Shown one piece after another: positions 31,429 through 45,624 of a DNA stretch of 64,000 nt. Every line of letters begins with the position of its first letter. The stretch's first letter is position 1. A model generated the notes under the pieces. The model was not told the DNA's origin. It saw only the letters and a list, made by a program, of their open reading frames with translations, and searched no databases. Location of the stretch: positions 332,575 through 396,574 of the forward strand of contig NZ_JOHY01000001.1 of the NCBI RefSeq assembly GCF_000721495.1, given 5' to 3'. The position numbers were made by a program, and so were the translations under genes. This DNA comes from Streptomyces sp. NRRL F-5123 (GTDB lineage Bacteria; Actinomycetota; Actinomycetes; Streptomycetales; Streptomycetaceae).

Positions 31429-32792
31429 GACGTGTAGATCGACTTCGCCTGGGCCTCGGCGCTCTTCTGCAGCTTGGCGATGTTGCCCGTGCTCGGGTCG
31501 TCGATGAACTTCTGGATGATGGAGATCATCGCGTTCGCCATGGCCGGGTCGGAGTCGCGGTCCATGAACTGGGCGACCGACTTGCACTTGCCGATCACCT
31601 CGACCGACTTCTTCTGGATCGCGTTGTACGTCGGCACCTGGAGGCCGTTGGCCAGGCCGACGTCCCACTGGTCGGTCTTGAGGTACGCGGCCTCGGCCGG
31701 GCCGGTGCCGATGTACTCCAGGATCGCCTTGGCGGCCTCGGGGTTCTTGGCCTTCTTGCTGAGCATGAAGCCGTCGGTGGGGGCGTCCATGTAGTCCTGG
31801 CCCCACTTGGGGTTCACCGTCGGGAAGGTGAAGAAGTCCAGGTCGGCCAGGTCCGCCTTGTCCGTGACGTACTGAGCGGCGACCTGGTTGGTGCCCTGGA
31901 AGGCCATGCCGGCCTGCTTGGTCTCCAGCGTCTTGACCGCGTCCTGCCAGATCCGGCCGTTGGCGCCGGACTGGACGTAGGGCATCAGCTCGGCCCAGTG
32001 CTGGAAGACCGTGGTGACGCCCGCGTCGGTCCACGGGATCTCGTGCTTCATCAGCTTGATGTGGTAATCGTAGCCGTTGATGCGCATGTTGAGGATGTCG
32101 AAGGTCCCCAGCGCGGGCCAGCCGTCCTTGTCGCCGAAGGCGATCGGCACCAGGCCGTCCGTCTTCATCTTCTTGGCGAGCGCGACGTACTCGTCCCACG
32201 TGGTCGGGACGCTGTAGCCGCGCTTGGCGAACTCGCTCTTGTTGTAGAAGACCACCCAGGGGTAGTTGTAGAGCGGCACCAGGTACTTCTTGCCGTCCAG
32301 GCCGGTGGACAGCTGCTTGGCGGAGTCGCCGAAGTTGCCGCCGATCTTCTCCCAGACGTCGTCGATCGGCTGCGCGAGGCCCTGGGCGGCGAAGTACTGC
32401 ATGCGGTAGCCGGCGAACCAGGTGAAGAGGTCGTCCGGGGTGCCCTGCAGGTAGCTGGTGATGTTCTGCTGGAAGGTGTTGTGGTCGACCGTGTTGATCT
32501 TCACCTTCACCTGGGAGGACGCCGTGGCCCCGGCCGTGAGGGCGGCGAACGCGGCCTTGGCGGCCGGGTCGGAGTAGTTCGACCCGAAGGTGACGGTGCT
32601 GCCCGCGACCGACTTCCCGGAGTCGCCGCTCTTGCTGCTGTCGTCAGAGGAGTCGGAGCTGCTGCACGCCGTCAGCAGCCCGCCGGACACTGCCGCGAGC
32701 CCCGCGGCGCCGGCCGCGCCCCTGAGCAGGTTCCTCCGCGTCGGGGACGGGCTGCTGCCCGCATCGGTACCCGACGTCTCGACGTCCGACAT
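31425..32792 (-). CDS. Extracellular sugar-binding lipoprotein, CUT1 (CebE-like)
   Basis: This 455-residue solute-binding protein has a twin-arginine lipoprotein signal (PTRRNLLRGAAGAAG, then LLTAC with Cys about 42) and a Ser/Asp-rich tether. The type II binding fold shows VVFYNKSEFAKRGYSVPTTWDEY and GKKYLVPLYNYPWV. It delivers an oligosaccharide to the two permeases encoded next. ATG 32792 follows GGAGGCACC. No perfect CebR box lies upstream, and the substrate is not readable; cello- or xylo-oligosaccharides fit the neighbourhood. Confidence 0.87.
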   Translation of the reverse strand: MSDVETSGTDAGSSPSPTRRNLLRGAAGAAGLAAVSGGLLTACSSSDSSDDSSKSGDSGKSVAGSTVTFGSNYSDPAAKAAFAALTAGATASSQVKVKINTVDHNTFQQNITSYLQGTPDDLFTWFAGYRMQYFAAQGLAQPIDDVWEKIGGNFGDSAKQLSTGLDGKKYLVPLYNYPWVVFYNKSEFAKRGYSVPTTWDEYVALAKKMKTDGLVPIAFGDKDGWPALGTFDILNMRINGYDYHIKLMKHEIPWTDAGVTTVFQHWAELMPYVQSGANGRIWQDAVKTLETKQAGMAFQGTNQVAAQYVTDKADLADLDFFTFPTVNPKWGQDYMDAPTDGFMLSKKAKNPEAAKAILEYIGTGPAEAAYLKTDQWDVGLANGLQVPTYNAIQKKSVEVIGKCKSVAQFMDRDSDPAMANAMISIIQKFIDDPSTGNIAKLQKSAEAQAKSIYTS

Positions 32793-33148
32793 GGTGCCTC
32801 CATGTGTGTGTGGGCGCTTATAGGGGACTTGTGGGAGAGCTGAAGGCGAAATGCTGACGGAGCGGAGGCTCTCGCGGGTCCATGGGCCCGAGCCGTTTCC
32901 AACAGAAGTCACCAAGATGAAACGCCATCGCAACTGCAGGGTAGTTCTACGCCACATGCAGATGGCCGTCAACGCCTAATTCCTGATGCGTTGCCGGACC
33001 GTGATGTCCCCAGGGTGTTGAAACATGTTCGCTTCGGTTGGCATTGCCGCCGCCGCACACGACGGCCGCCGTACACCCCCTGCAGGGCCTACGGCGGCCT
33101 GCCCGTGCCGTGTCCGGCTCCGGCGGGCTCCGGGGTGCCGCGGCCGCC
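32793..33148. other. Intergenic region between the sugar ABC operon and a secreted protein
   Basis: This 356-base gap must hold the ABC operon promoter. CTATAA on the minus strand near 32820 could be a -10 element, but no convincing -35 accompanies it. The degenerate TGGGCGCTTATA there falls well short of a CebR box. The part from 33000 on contains only GC-rich repeats. Confidence 0.4.
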
Positions 33149-33634
33149 TCAGCCGCGCCGCTGGGGCGCCGCGGCCGGCTGGTCGATGAGCAGGTCGGCG
33201 GTGCGGCTGCCGAGGGTGGTGCCGGCCTGGACGAGGGTCACCGTCAGCCGCAGCCGGTCGGCCGTGCAGCCGGGGAAGACCAGGTAGCCGGTTGCGGAGG
33301 TCACCGACGCGTGGGGGGCGACGGTGACCGGGCGCGGCAGCGGGTCGACGACGGGGCAGCCCGCCGGTAAGCCGGCCGAACTGCCGGAGAGGAAGCGCCC
33401 GTACCAGGTCTCGCCGACCGTCTGCGGCTCGCCGGTGCAGTTCGTCACCGTGAGGGAGGCGGAGGAGGTGCCGCCGGGCGACACCGACGGCGGGGAGAAG
33501 GCGAGGTCGCCGGCCACCACCGCGGGCGCGCACGCGGCGGGGGGAGCGGTGTCCGCGGCGGCGGGGCCGCCGGCCGCCGGCACGGCCGCGGCGGCGAGGG
33601 CGGCGGCAGGAAGTGCGAGGAGACTGCGCAGCAT
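33149..33634 (-). CDS. Small secreted protein, unknown function
   Basis: This 161-residue protein has a signal peptide (about 1-30, ending GPAAA-DT). A beta-rich domain follows, with four cysteines in CAPAVV, TNCTGEPQ, AGCPVVDP and FPGCTADR that could form two disulfides. The fold reads like a single immunoglobulin-type sandwich. ATG 33634 opens the signal peptide; the open frame upstream is not signal-like. Codon 89 is TTA, which predicts bldA dependence and late expression. I recognise no family. Confidence 0.6.
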   Translation of the reverse strand: MLRSLLALPAAALAAAAVPAAGGPAAADTAPPAACAPAVVAGDLAFSPPSVSPGGTSSASLTVTNCTGEPQTVGETWYGRFLSGSSAGLPAGCPVVDPLPRPVTVAPHASVTSATGYLVFPGCTADRLRLTVTLVQAGTTLGSRTADLLIDQPAAAPQRRG

Positions 33635-33949
33635 GACCGGATCCTGACTCTCGGCGGGCGGGGCCGCCCGGTTGCGGAACTGACCGCTCCACGGTGGGGG
33701 GCGCCCGGCGGTGTTGGCAATGGCCGCGCCGCGGCGCTCGGGCACCGCCGGGCGGGAACCGGCCGTCCGGGCAGGGCGCATGGCGGGGCCGACCGGCGGG
33801 CTGTCGGGCAGGTGGCCGACCTTCGTCCCCGCGATCTACGCGCGCCATAGAATGGGGCGCGGCGGCCGGCGGCGGGCGCTGCGACCGCGGAGACCACACC
33901 CCGGTACCGTGATCCGATCCGTACCGGCCCACCGGCCTGAAAGGCTCAC
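33635..33949. other. Divergent intergenic region upstream of the fabH-like gene
   Basis: This 315-base gap separates a minus-strand secreted protein from the fabH-like gene. I see no gene with a credible ribosome site and no strong operator. The AT-containing stretch near 33845 (CCATAGAAT) is the only plausible -10 element. Confidence 0.3.
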
Positions 33950-34951
33950 ATGAAAGCTGAGATCGCGGAGTCCGCCGGTGCGCGGCACGCCCGGATCCTC
34001 GGAGTCGGCTCCTATCGCCCGCGCCGGATCGTCGGCAACGACGAGGTGTGTGCGCACATCGACTCGACCGACGAGTGGATCCGCTCCAGGACCGGCATCG
34101 TCACCCGCCGCTGGGCCGCACCGGACGAGACTTTGGGCGTCATGGCCGAGCAGGCCGCGAGCAAGGCCGTTGCGGCGGCCGGCATCACTCCCGCAGACAT
34201 CGGCCTGGTGATCGCCGCGACCTTCACGCACCTGAAGCAGACGCCCGCGATCGCCACCGAGATCGGCCACCGGATCGGCGCGGCCGGCGCGGCCGGCTTC
34301 GACATCTCGGCGGGCTGCGCCGGCTTCGTGCACGGCCTCGCGCTCGCCGCGGACGCGGTGCGCTCGCGTGGCGGCCACGTGCTGGTCGTCGGCGTCGAGC
34401 GGATGACCGACATCCTCGACCTGACCGACCGCTCCACCGCGTTCATCTTCGGCGACGGCGCCGGGGCGTGTGTCGTCGGCCCGTCCGACACCCCCGGGAT
34501 CGGCCCGGTCGTGTGGGGCGCGGACGGCTCGCAGGCCGACGCGATCACCCAGAGCGTGCCGTGGGACGCGCTGCGCACCGACCCGCAGCAACCTTTCCCC
34601 GCGCTGCGCCAGGAGGGTCAGCGGGTCTTCCGCTGGGCGGTGTACGAGGTGTCGAAGGTCGCCGTGCGCGGGCTGGAGGCGGCCGGGCTGACCGTCGACG
34701 ACCTGGACGCGTTCGTCCCGCACCAGGCCAACGAGCGCATCATCGACGCCATGACCCGCTCCATCGGCCTGCCCGCCCGGGTCGCCGTCGCCAAGGACAT
34801 CGTCACCACCGGCAACACCTCGGGCGCGTCCATCCCGCTGGCCATGGACGCCCTGCTGGCCTCGGGCAAGGCCGTCTCCGGCGACACCGCGCTGCTGGTG
34901 GGCTACGGCTCGGGCCTGTCCTACGCCGCCCTGGTCGCCGCACTGCCCTGA
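33950..34951 (+). CDS. Beta-ketoacyl-ACP synthase III (FabH-like), stand-alone
   Basis: This 333-residue condensing enzyme has the triad Cys (DISAGCAGF, about residue 122), His (PHQANERI, about 263) and Asn (TTGNTSGAS, about 289). N-terminal SYRPRRIVGNDE and STDEWIRSRTGI are typical of FabH. It would condense an acyl-CoA starter with malonyl-ACP. The usual fabD, acpP and fabF neighbours are absent, so this is a paralogue outside the fatty-acid operon. A role in priming a special fatty acid or a secondary metabolite is possible. ATG 33950 follows AAAGG. Confidence 0.88.
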   Translation: MKAEIAESAGARHARILGVGSYRPRRIVGNDEVCAHIDSTDEWIRSRTGIVTRRWAAPDETLGVMAEQAASKAVAAAGITPADIGLVIAATFTHLKQTPAIATEIGHRIGAAGAAGFDISAGCAGFVHGLALAADAVRSRGGHVLVVGVERMTDILDLTDRSTAFIFGDGAGACVVGPSDTPGIGPVVWGADGSQADAITQSVPWDALRTDPQQPFPALRQEGQRVFRWAVYEVSKVAVRGLEAAGLTVDDLDAFVPHQANERIIDAMTRSIGLPARVAVAKDIVTTGNTSGASIPLAMDALLASGKAVSGDTALLVGYGSGLSYAALVAALP

Positions 34952-34970
34952 CGCGGGCCCGGCCGCCGCG

Positions 34971-35008
34971 GGTGCGGGGTGCGGGGCGGAAGCCCCGGAC
35001 CCCGCACC
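34971..35008. terminator. Bidirectional terminator between fabH-like and kinase genes
   Basis: GGTGCGGGGT (34971-34980) pairs with ACCCCGCACC (34999-35008), with an inner GGGGC/GCCCC stem. It sits between convergent genes. Confidence 0.7.
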
Positions 35009-35015
35009 TGCCGCC

Positions 35016-36026
35016 TCAGCTCCCCGCCGCCACCGCGTCGAGCGCCGCCGACAGCCGGGAGCCGGCGAAGTCCCGCACCCACGCGAGGTGCTCGCCGGTG
35101 GTGCCGCGGGGCACCACCTCGACCAGCATGATCAGGTAGAGGTAGCACCGGTAGAGCGCCAGCCGCACGCGCGCGGCCGCGTCGAAGGAGGTGCGCCCGC
35201 CCGCCGCCCCGTAGCCGGCGAGGAAGGCGGGGTCGTCCTCCAGGTGGCCGAAGAACAGCGACAGCGACGGGAAGTCCGCCAGCGGGTCGCCCCAGAACAT
35301 CCGCTCGCCGTCGATCAGCCCGCCGACCGTACGAGCCCCCGGCTCCCCGTCCAGCAGCACGTTGCCCGACCACAGGTCGAAGTGCACCAGCACCGGCCGC
35401 GTCACCTCGGCCAGCGCCGGCGCGCCGCCCGCGAGCAGCGTGCGGATCTCCGCGACCGGCCGCGGCAGCCACGGGCCGTACGCCTCGGCGTCGGCCAGCA
35501 GCGCGTCCGTCATCGCCGCGAAGGCGGCCGGCCAGCCGGCGGCGAGTGGGGCGAAGCCCTGCGCGGGGTAGCCGAAACCGGCGCCGCCGTGCACCGCGTG
35601 CAGCCGGCCCACCAGGCCGCCCAGTTCGGTCAGCAGCCGCTCGTGCTCGCCCGGCGCCATCGCGTCGGCGACGCCGTTCCACGGCACGCCGGGGGAGTGC
35701 GTCATCACCAGGAAGGGCGGGGCGCCCGCGTCCTCGCGCCACTCGCTGTGCACCACGCGCGGGGCGGGGACGCCGGCCGCGGCGGCGTGCTCGTAGAACA
35801 GCGCCTCGCCGCACAGCAGTTCCGCCTCGTAGCGCAGCCGCGGCGTGCCCTCGGGCGGCGGCACCTTCAGCACCAGCCGGTCGCCGCCGACCAGGATGAC
35901 CGAGAAGAGCGCGTTGTACGAGCCGCCGGGAATCCGGTCGCGCGACACGACCTGCGCGGCGTCGATCCCCGCGCGGGCCAGCAGCCTGTCCACCGCCTCG
36001 TCCGTCACCGTGTGCGCAGCCGCCAT
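35016..36026 (-). CDS. APH-fold phosphotransferase (aminoglycoside/small-molecule kinase family)
   Basis: This 336-residue protein has the APH kinase fold. LVLKVPP supplies the ATP-binding Lys, VLVHFDLWSGNVLL (about residues 214-227) is the Brenner catalytic loop with Asp and Asn, and GLIDGERMFWGDP carries the metal-binding Asp. Family members phosphorylate aminoglycosides, macrolides, choline or sugars, and many are of unknown substrate. ATG 36026 is the first start. Nothing nearby indicates antibiotic production, so resistance should not be assumed. Confidence 0.8.
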   Translation of the reverse strand: MAAAHTVTDEAVDRLLARAGIDAAQVVSRDRIPGGSYNALFSVILVGGDRLVLKVPPPEGTPRLRYEAELLCGEALFYEHAAAAGVPAPRVVHSEWREDAGAPPFLVMTHSPGVPWNGVADAMAPGEHERLLTELGGLVGRLHAVHGGAGFGYPAQGFAPLAAGWPAAFAAMTDALLADAEAYGPWLPRPVAEIRTLLAGGAPALAEVTRPVLVHFDLWSGNVLLDGEPGARTVGGLIDGERMFWGDPLADFPSLSLFFGHLEDDPAFLAGYGAAGGRTSFDAAARVRLALYRCYLYLIMLVEVVPRGTTGEHLAWVRDFAGSRLSAALDAVAAGS

Positions 36027-36219
36027 GTGGCCCCCTCCTCGGTCGCTGACGGCACCTTACGGTGCAGGCCGGCCGTACCGCCGGTCGGGTGCTTGTCGCT
36101 CCGCTGATGATTGGTCACCGTAACGGCGGGAAAGTCAGATGAAAGCGGGATCCAGAGCGCAGGGGCTCGGACGAGGGGGACGGGTCACAGAGGGTGATGC
36201 GGACGGAGGACGGGAGCGG

Positions 36220-37497
36220 ATGAGCCGGCAGACCACCGACCCGCGGCCCGAGGGACGAGGCGGCCCCGGCGGTTCCGGAGGGCCGGCTTCCGGGCCCGCG
36301 GAGCAGCCGCCGTCCGCCCGGCGCCGGCGGCTGCTGCCGTGGAAGCACCGGCGCGACCTGACGCCGGAGCAGCTGCGCCGCCGCAGGCTCGTCACCCGCG
36401 GCCTGACCGGCACGTGCCTGGTCTGCACCGGCTGGCTCGGCTGGTCCGTCGCCCAGGCCCTCACGTACCCCGGCAAGGACAGCACCACCGCCAGGCTCGC
36501 CGAATGGGCGCGCGACCACGAGCTCGGCTTCGTCGTCGACAAGCTGGAGGACGTGCAGTACTCGATGCACCCGCCCAAGGTCGGCGGCGACCTGCCCGCC
36601 GACGCGCTGGCCCGGATGAGGGCCACGCAGCCGGCCGTGCCCACGCCCGCGCACCTCCCCTCCCAGCCCCTCGTCCCGCTGCGCGCCCCGCTGCGCCCGC
36701 CGGTCACCCCCGCCCTTCCCGGCGAGGGCGTCTACCGCACCCTCGCCACCGCGGGCGGCGAGCCGATCGTGCAGGGCACCTACGTCCGCCCGGACGGCGC
36801 TCACACCTCGTACGAGGCGGCGGTCGCCTGGATCAGCGGCAAGCACAGCCGCTTCCAGCTGCACCCCGGCTTCCGCGAGCCCGGCGGCGCCTTCGACGTG
36901 CCGCCCACCGTCCCCGAGGGGCAGCGCACCGGCCTGGTCGCCACCTGGAACGGCGGTTTCCGCATCACCGACGGCGGTTCCCGCGGCGGCTTCTACCTCG
37001 ACGGCCGCACGGCGGGCGAGCTGCGCGACGGCGCCGCCTCCGAGGTCTTCTACCGCGACGGCTCGATGCGCATCGGCGTCTGGGGCCGGGACGTGACGAT
37101 GACCCCCGAGGTCGTGGGCGTGCGCCAGTGCCTGGAGCTGATGGTCGACGGCGGCCGCGTCGTCCCGGACATCGGCGACGACTCCAAATGGGGCGTCAGC
37201 GACCAGAGCCGGATGTTCGTCCCCCGCTCCGGCGTCGGCGTCACCGCCGAGGGCGACATCGTCATGGTCGTCGGCCAGGCCCTCTCCGCCCGGACCCTCG
37301 CCGAACTGATGCAGCGCGCCGGCGCGGTCCGCGCGATGCCCCTCGACATGAACCGCGCCTGGCCGTCCTTCATGTCCTACGACGGCACCCGCACGCCGTC
37401 GAACCCGAAACCCACCAACATCCTCGACTTCGAGGACCCCCCGGACCGCTACTACACCCAGGCCACCCGGGACTTCGTCGCCGTATACGGCCGCTGA
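36220..37497 (+). CDS. Membrane-anchored phosphodiester glycosidase-domain protein
   Basis: This 425-residue protein has a basic cytoplasmic head, one membrane anchor (about 70-90) and an extracytoplasmic phosphodiester-glycosidase (NAGPA-like) domain (about 200-425). The domain shows ATWNGGFRITDGG, GGFYLDGRT, GVRQCLELMVDGG and a C-terminal DRYYTQATRDFVAVYG. The family hydrolyses phosphodiester-linked sugars in mammals; bacterial substrates are mostly unknown, with cell-wall polymers a fair guess. I chose ATG 36220 after GGAGGACGGGAG. It is a single gene. Confidence 0.75.
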   Translation: MSRQTTDPRPEGRGGPGGSGGPASGPAEQPPSARRRRLLPWKHRRDLTPEQLRRRRLVTRGLTGTCLVCTGWLGWSVAQALTYPGKDSTTARLAEWARDHELGFVVDKLEDVQYSMHPPKVGGDLPADALARMRATQPAVPTPAHLPSQPLVPLRAPLRPPVTPALPGEGVYRTLATAGGEPIVQGTYVRPDGAHTSYEAAVAWISGKHSRFQLHPGFREPGGAFDVPPTVPEGQRTGLVATWNGGFRITDGGSRGGFYLDGRTAGELRDGAASEVFYRDGSMRIGVWGRDVTMTPEVVGVRQCLELMVDGGRVVPDIGDDSKWGVSDQSRMFVPRSGVGVTAEGDIVMVVGQALSARTLAELMQRAGAVRAMPLDMNRAWPSFMSYDGTRTPSNPKPTNILDFEDPPDRYYTQATRDFVAVYGR

Positions 37498-37520
37498 GCG
37501 CCTGAGCGCCTGAGCGGCTG

Positions 37521-38390
37521 TCAGGCCTCCGGGGCGAGGAAGGCCGCGAGCCGGTGCCAGGCGTCCCCGGCCGCCGCGGGGCGGTAGGTGTCGCGCTCGT
37601 CGGCGAGGAAACCGTGCGGGGTGCCGGGGTAGACCACGACCTCGTGCGGCACGCCCGCGGCGGCGAGGCGCTCGCGGACCCGGGCGGTCTGCTCGGGCGT
37701 GGCCACATGGTCGTCGGCGCCGGCGAGGTAGAGCACACGGCAGCCGCCCCGGCCGGCGATCCGCGGGGTGAGGTCGAGCAGCGGTTCCGGGCGGCTCAGC
37801 GCGGTGCCGGGGGTGTCCAGCCAGCCCGGGTAGACCGCGGCGACGGACGCGAGCGGAACGCGCGTCGCCGCGAACCAGGCCAGGTGCCCGCCGAGGCTGA
37901 AGCCGGCCATCGAGGGGCGCCCCACGGTGTCCGCGCGCTGCTCCAGATGGGCGAGCACCGCCTCCAGGTCCGCGCCCACCTCCTCCCGGGTGAGCCGGCC
38001 GATCAGTTCCAGGCCGCGGGCCCGGCCCCCGGCGTCGGCGATGCCGCAGTGGCCCGGGGCGGTGCGGTGGTAGAAGTCGGGCACGACGGCGACCAGCCCC
38101 AGCCCGGCGAGCCGGTCGGCCACCCGGCGGATGTACGGCGTCACCCCGAACATCTCGAAGCCCACGACCACCGCGGGCCACGGCCCTTCCCCGGCGGGCC
38201 GGGCGACGTACACGGCCATCGGCCGCGGCGCGCCGGGCACGGCGACCGCGGCCGACCCACGGACGACCGGCACGGCGCCTGCGGCCGCCCCCGGCTCCGC
38301 GGCGGCTCCCCGCCCCCTGACCGCTTCCTGCCCGGCAACCGCTTCCTGCCCGGCGACCGCTTCCTGCTGCCCGGCGGCTTCCTGCTCCAT
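37521..38390 (-). CDS. Dienelactone hydrolase-family protein
   Basis: This 289-residue alpha/beta hydrolase has GFSLGG (nucleophile), ADDHVATPE (Asp) and PGTPHGF (His). Typical dienelactone hydrolases carry Cys in GFCxGG; here the nucleophile is Ser. The first 60 residues are low-complexity, with GQEAVA repeats encoded by an 18-bp tandem repeat, and are not part of the fold. ATG 38390 has AGGAG ten bases upstream; a later start at Met57 (MAVYVARP) would give a normal-length enzyme. It is divergent from a LysR regulator, its likely controller. The substrate is unknown. Confidence 0.8.
   Translation of the reverse strand: MEQEAAGQQEAVAGQEAVAGQEAVRGRGAAAEPGAAAGAVPVVRGSAAVAVPGAPRPMAVYVARPAGEGPWPAVVVGFEMFGVTPYIRRVADRLAGLGLVAVVPDFYHRTAPGHCGIADAGGRARGLELIGRLTREEVGADLEAVLAHLEQRADTVGRPSMAGFSLGGHLAWFAATRVPLASVAAVYPGWLDTPGTALSRPEPLLDLTPRIAGRGGCRVLYLAGADDHVATPEQTARVRERLAAAGVPHEVVVYPGTPHGFLADERDTYRPAAAGDAWHRLAAFLAPEA
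38321..38377. repeat. 18-bp tandem repeat in the dienelactone hydrolase 5' end
   Basis: CCGCTTCCTGCCCGGCAA/GA occurs at 38321-38338 and 38339-38356. A third copy expanded by three bases spans 38357-38377. All encode GQEAVA-like hexapeptides on the minus strand. Confidence 0.8.
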
Positions 38391-38534
38391 GACGGCGACA
38401 CTCCTGGTACGGGTCTGCGTGACGCCTCCGATTCTGCGGGCGGCCCCACCGCCCGGTCCAAGACCCGTTCCGCCCGCGGCGATACCCTCGGGGCATCGCC
38501 GCGGGCAGAGCGCGGACGGGGGAGAGGCGGGGCC

Positions 38535-43830
<5,296 letters not shown>

Positions 43831-43860
43831 GCCGCACCCGCTTCCCCCGACCCGTTGACC

Positions 43861-43896
43861 CCCCCGCGGCGAGCGCTCCCCCGTTCGCCGCGGGGG
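43861..43896. terminator. Terminator between GH9 and ECF sigma genes
   Basis: CCCCCGCGGCGA (43861-43872) and TCGCCGCGGGGG (43885-43896) form a perfect 12-bp stem between convergent genes. Confidence 0.75.
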
Positions 43897-43960
43897 CGGT
43901 GGGCTCCGCCGGAGAGCGGGACGCCACGGGGGCCGGGCGGGCGGCCCCGCAGGAGCTCGC

Positions 43961-45205
43961 TCAGGCCAGGCTCGCCAGGCGGCGGGCCAGGAAACGGCGT
44001 TCGGCCTCGGTCGGGGCGAGGTCCAGGGCCGCGCGGTAGGCGGCCGCCGCTTCCGGGGTGCGGCCCAGGCGGCGCAGGAGGTCCGCGCGGGTCGCGGGCA
44101 GCAGGTGGTAGCCGGCGAGCGCGCCGGACGCGTCGAGGGCGTCCGCCAGGGCCAGTCCCGCGGCAGGGCCCTGCACCATGGCCACAGCCACCGCACGGTT
44201 GAGCTCGACGACGGGTCCGGGCGCCATCCGGGCCAGCTCCCCGTACAGTCCGGCGATCTGCGCCCAGTCCGTTGCCTCGGGCTTCTCCGCCTCCGCGTGG
44301 CACGCGGCGATCGCGGCCTGCACCTGGTAAGGGCCGGGCCGCCGACGGGCGAGCGCCGCGTCCAGGACGGCCGTGCCCTCGGCGATGCGCTGCCGGTCCC
44401 AGCGCGAGCGGTCCTGCTCCTCCAGCGGCACCAGATCCCCGGCGGCGTCGGTCCTGGCTGCCGCCCGGGCGTGGTGCAGCAGCATCAGCGCCAGCAGCCC
44501 CGCCGCCTCCGGCTCTTCTGGCAGCAGCCCGGCGAGCAGCCGCGCGAGCCGGATCGCCTCCGCGGTGACGCGCTGCTGGTCGGGGCCCGCGGCCCCGGGC
44601 GCGTACCCGGCGTTGAAGAGCAGGTAGAGGATGGCCAGCACGGCCTCCGTCCGCTCGGGCAGCAGCTCCTGCGGGGGCACCCGGAAGGGGATCCCGGCGT
44701 TCCTGATCTTGTTCTTGGCGCGGGTCAGCCGCTGCGCCATCGTGCCCTCCGGCACCAGGAACGCGCGGGCGATCTCCGCGGTGGTGAGCCCGGTGAGGGT
44801 CCGCAGGGTGAGCGCGACCTGCGCGGGCAGCGGCAGCGCCGGGTGGCAGCAGGTGAAGACCAGCCGCAGCCGGTCGTCGGGCAGCCCGTCGTCCCCGGCG
44901 AGCGCGTCCGAACCGGCGTCCGGCGGCCCGGGTTCGAGCCGGGCCGCCTGGCGCAGCTTGACGCTCTCGTTGGCGGCCCTGCGCAGCAGGTCCAGCGCCC
45001 GGTTGCGAGCGGTGGTGGTCAGCCATGCGCCCGGGCTGCGCGGCACCCCGTCGCGCGGCCAGCGTTCGAGCGCGTGCTCGAACGCGTCCTGCGCGCACTC
45101 CTCCGCCAGGTCCCAGTCGCCGGTCTGCCGGATCACCGCCGCCACGACCCGGCCCCACTCCCGGGACCAGGCCGCGGCGACGGCCTCCTTCACCGCGTCC
45201 CGCAC
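43961..45205 (-). CDS. ECF42-type RNA polymerase sigma factor
   Basis: This 414-residue protein has sigma region 2 (DWDLAEECAQDAFEHALERWP) and region 4 (LTLRTLTGLTTAEIARAFLVPEGTMAQRLTRAKNKI). The long C-terminal TPR-like extension (DUF6596) defines group ECF42. These factors lack an anti-sigma factor and are encoded with DGPF (YCII-like) proteins, as here, seven bases downstream of one. The extension is thought to control activity. GTG 45205 follows GAGG. The promoter motif it recognises was not identified in the window. Confidence 0.9.
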   Translation of the reverse strand: MRDAVKEAVAAAWSREWGRVVAAVIRQTGDWDLAEECAQDAFEHALERWPRDGVPRSPGAWLTTTARNRALDLLRRAANESVKLRQAARLEPGPPDAGSDALAGDDGLPDDRLRLVFTCCHPALPLPAQVALTLRTLTGLTTAEIARAFLVPEGTMAQRLTRAKNKIRNAGIPFRVPPQELLPERTEAVLAILYLLFNAGYAPGAAGPDQQRVTAEAIRLARLLAGLLPEEPEAAGLLALMLLHHARAAARTDAAGDLVPLEEQDRSRWDRQRIAEGTAVLDAALARRRPGPYQVQAAIAACHAEAEKPEATDWAQIAGLYGELARMAPGPVVELNRAVAVAMVQGPAAGLALADALDASGALAGYHLLPATRADLLRRLGRTPEAAAAYRAALDLAPTEAERRFLARRLASLA

Positions 45206-45212
45206 GCCGGCC

Positions 45213-45548
45213 TCAGTCCGTCCAGAACGGCCGGACCTCGACCATGCCGAACTTCGCCACCGGGTGGGCGGCCGCGACCTCGATGGCCTCGTCCAGATCG
45301 GCGCACTCGATGATGTCGAATCCCGCCATCTGCTCCTTCGTCTCGGCGTAGGGCCCGTCGGTGACGAGCTGGGAGCCGTTCCTGACCCGGACGGTCGTGG
45401 CGTCCTCCGACGGCCGGGTCCGGTTCCCGTCCAGCCGCACCCCGCGCCGGGTCATCTCCTCGACCCACGGCTCGGCGTCCAACTCCTCGGGCGTCGCCCC
45501 CGGGAAGCCCTCGGCGGTCTCCTGGCAGATCAGCAGCAGGTACTTCAT
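45213..45548 (-). CDS. DGPF / YCII-like domain protein
   Basis: This 111-residue protein is a dimeric ferredoxin-like YCII fold. It has MKYLLLICQ at the start and TDGPYAETKEQMAGFDIIEC, the DGPF motif with Tyr in place of Phe. The family accompanies ECF41/42 sigma factors and may sense or process a small molecule; no activity is established. ATG 45548 begins the domain. It precedes the sigma gene by seven bases, so both are on one transcript. Confidence 0.88.
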   Translation of the reverse strand: MKYLLLICQETAEGFPGATPEELDAEPWVEEMTRRGVRLDGNRTRPSEDATTVRVRNGSQLVTDGPYAETKEQMAGFDIIECADLDEAIEVAAAHPVAKFGMVEVRPFWTD

Positions 45549-45624
45549 GGCACCTCTCCTCGTTCGCGGTTCGCGCCCGGGCTCCATGGTGCCCGGTCAC
45601 CCTTACGACGATCGGCAACCCCCC

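Noticed and set aside
32809..32822. Possible CebR box upstream of the sugar-binding lipoprotein (TGTGGGCGCTTATA)
   Set aside because: Only part of one half-site matches, so it is too degenerate to call.
35016..36026. Reading the APH-fold kinase as an antibiotic-resistance gene
   Set aside because: The fold covers many substrates and no resistance or biosynthetic context is present.
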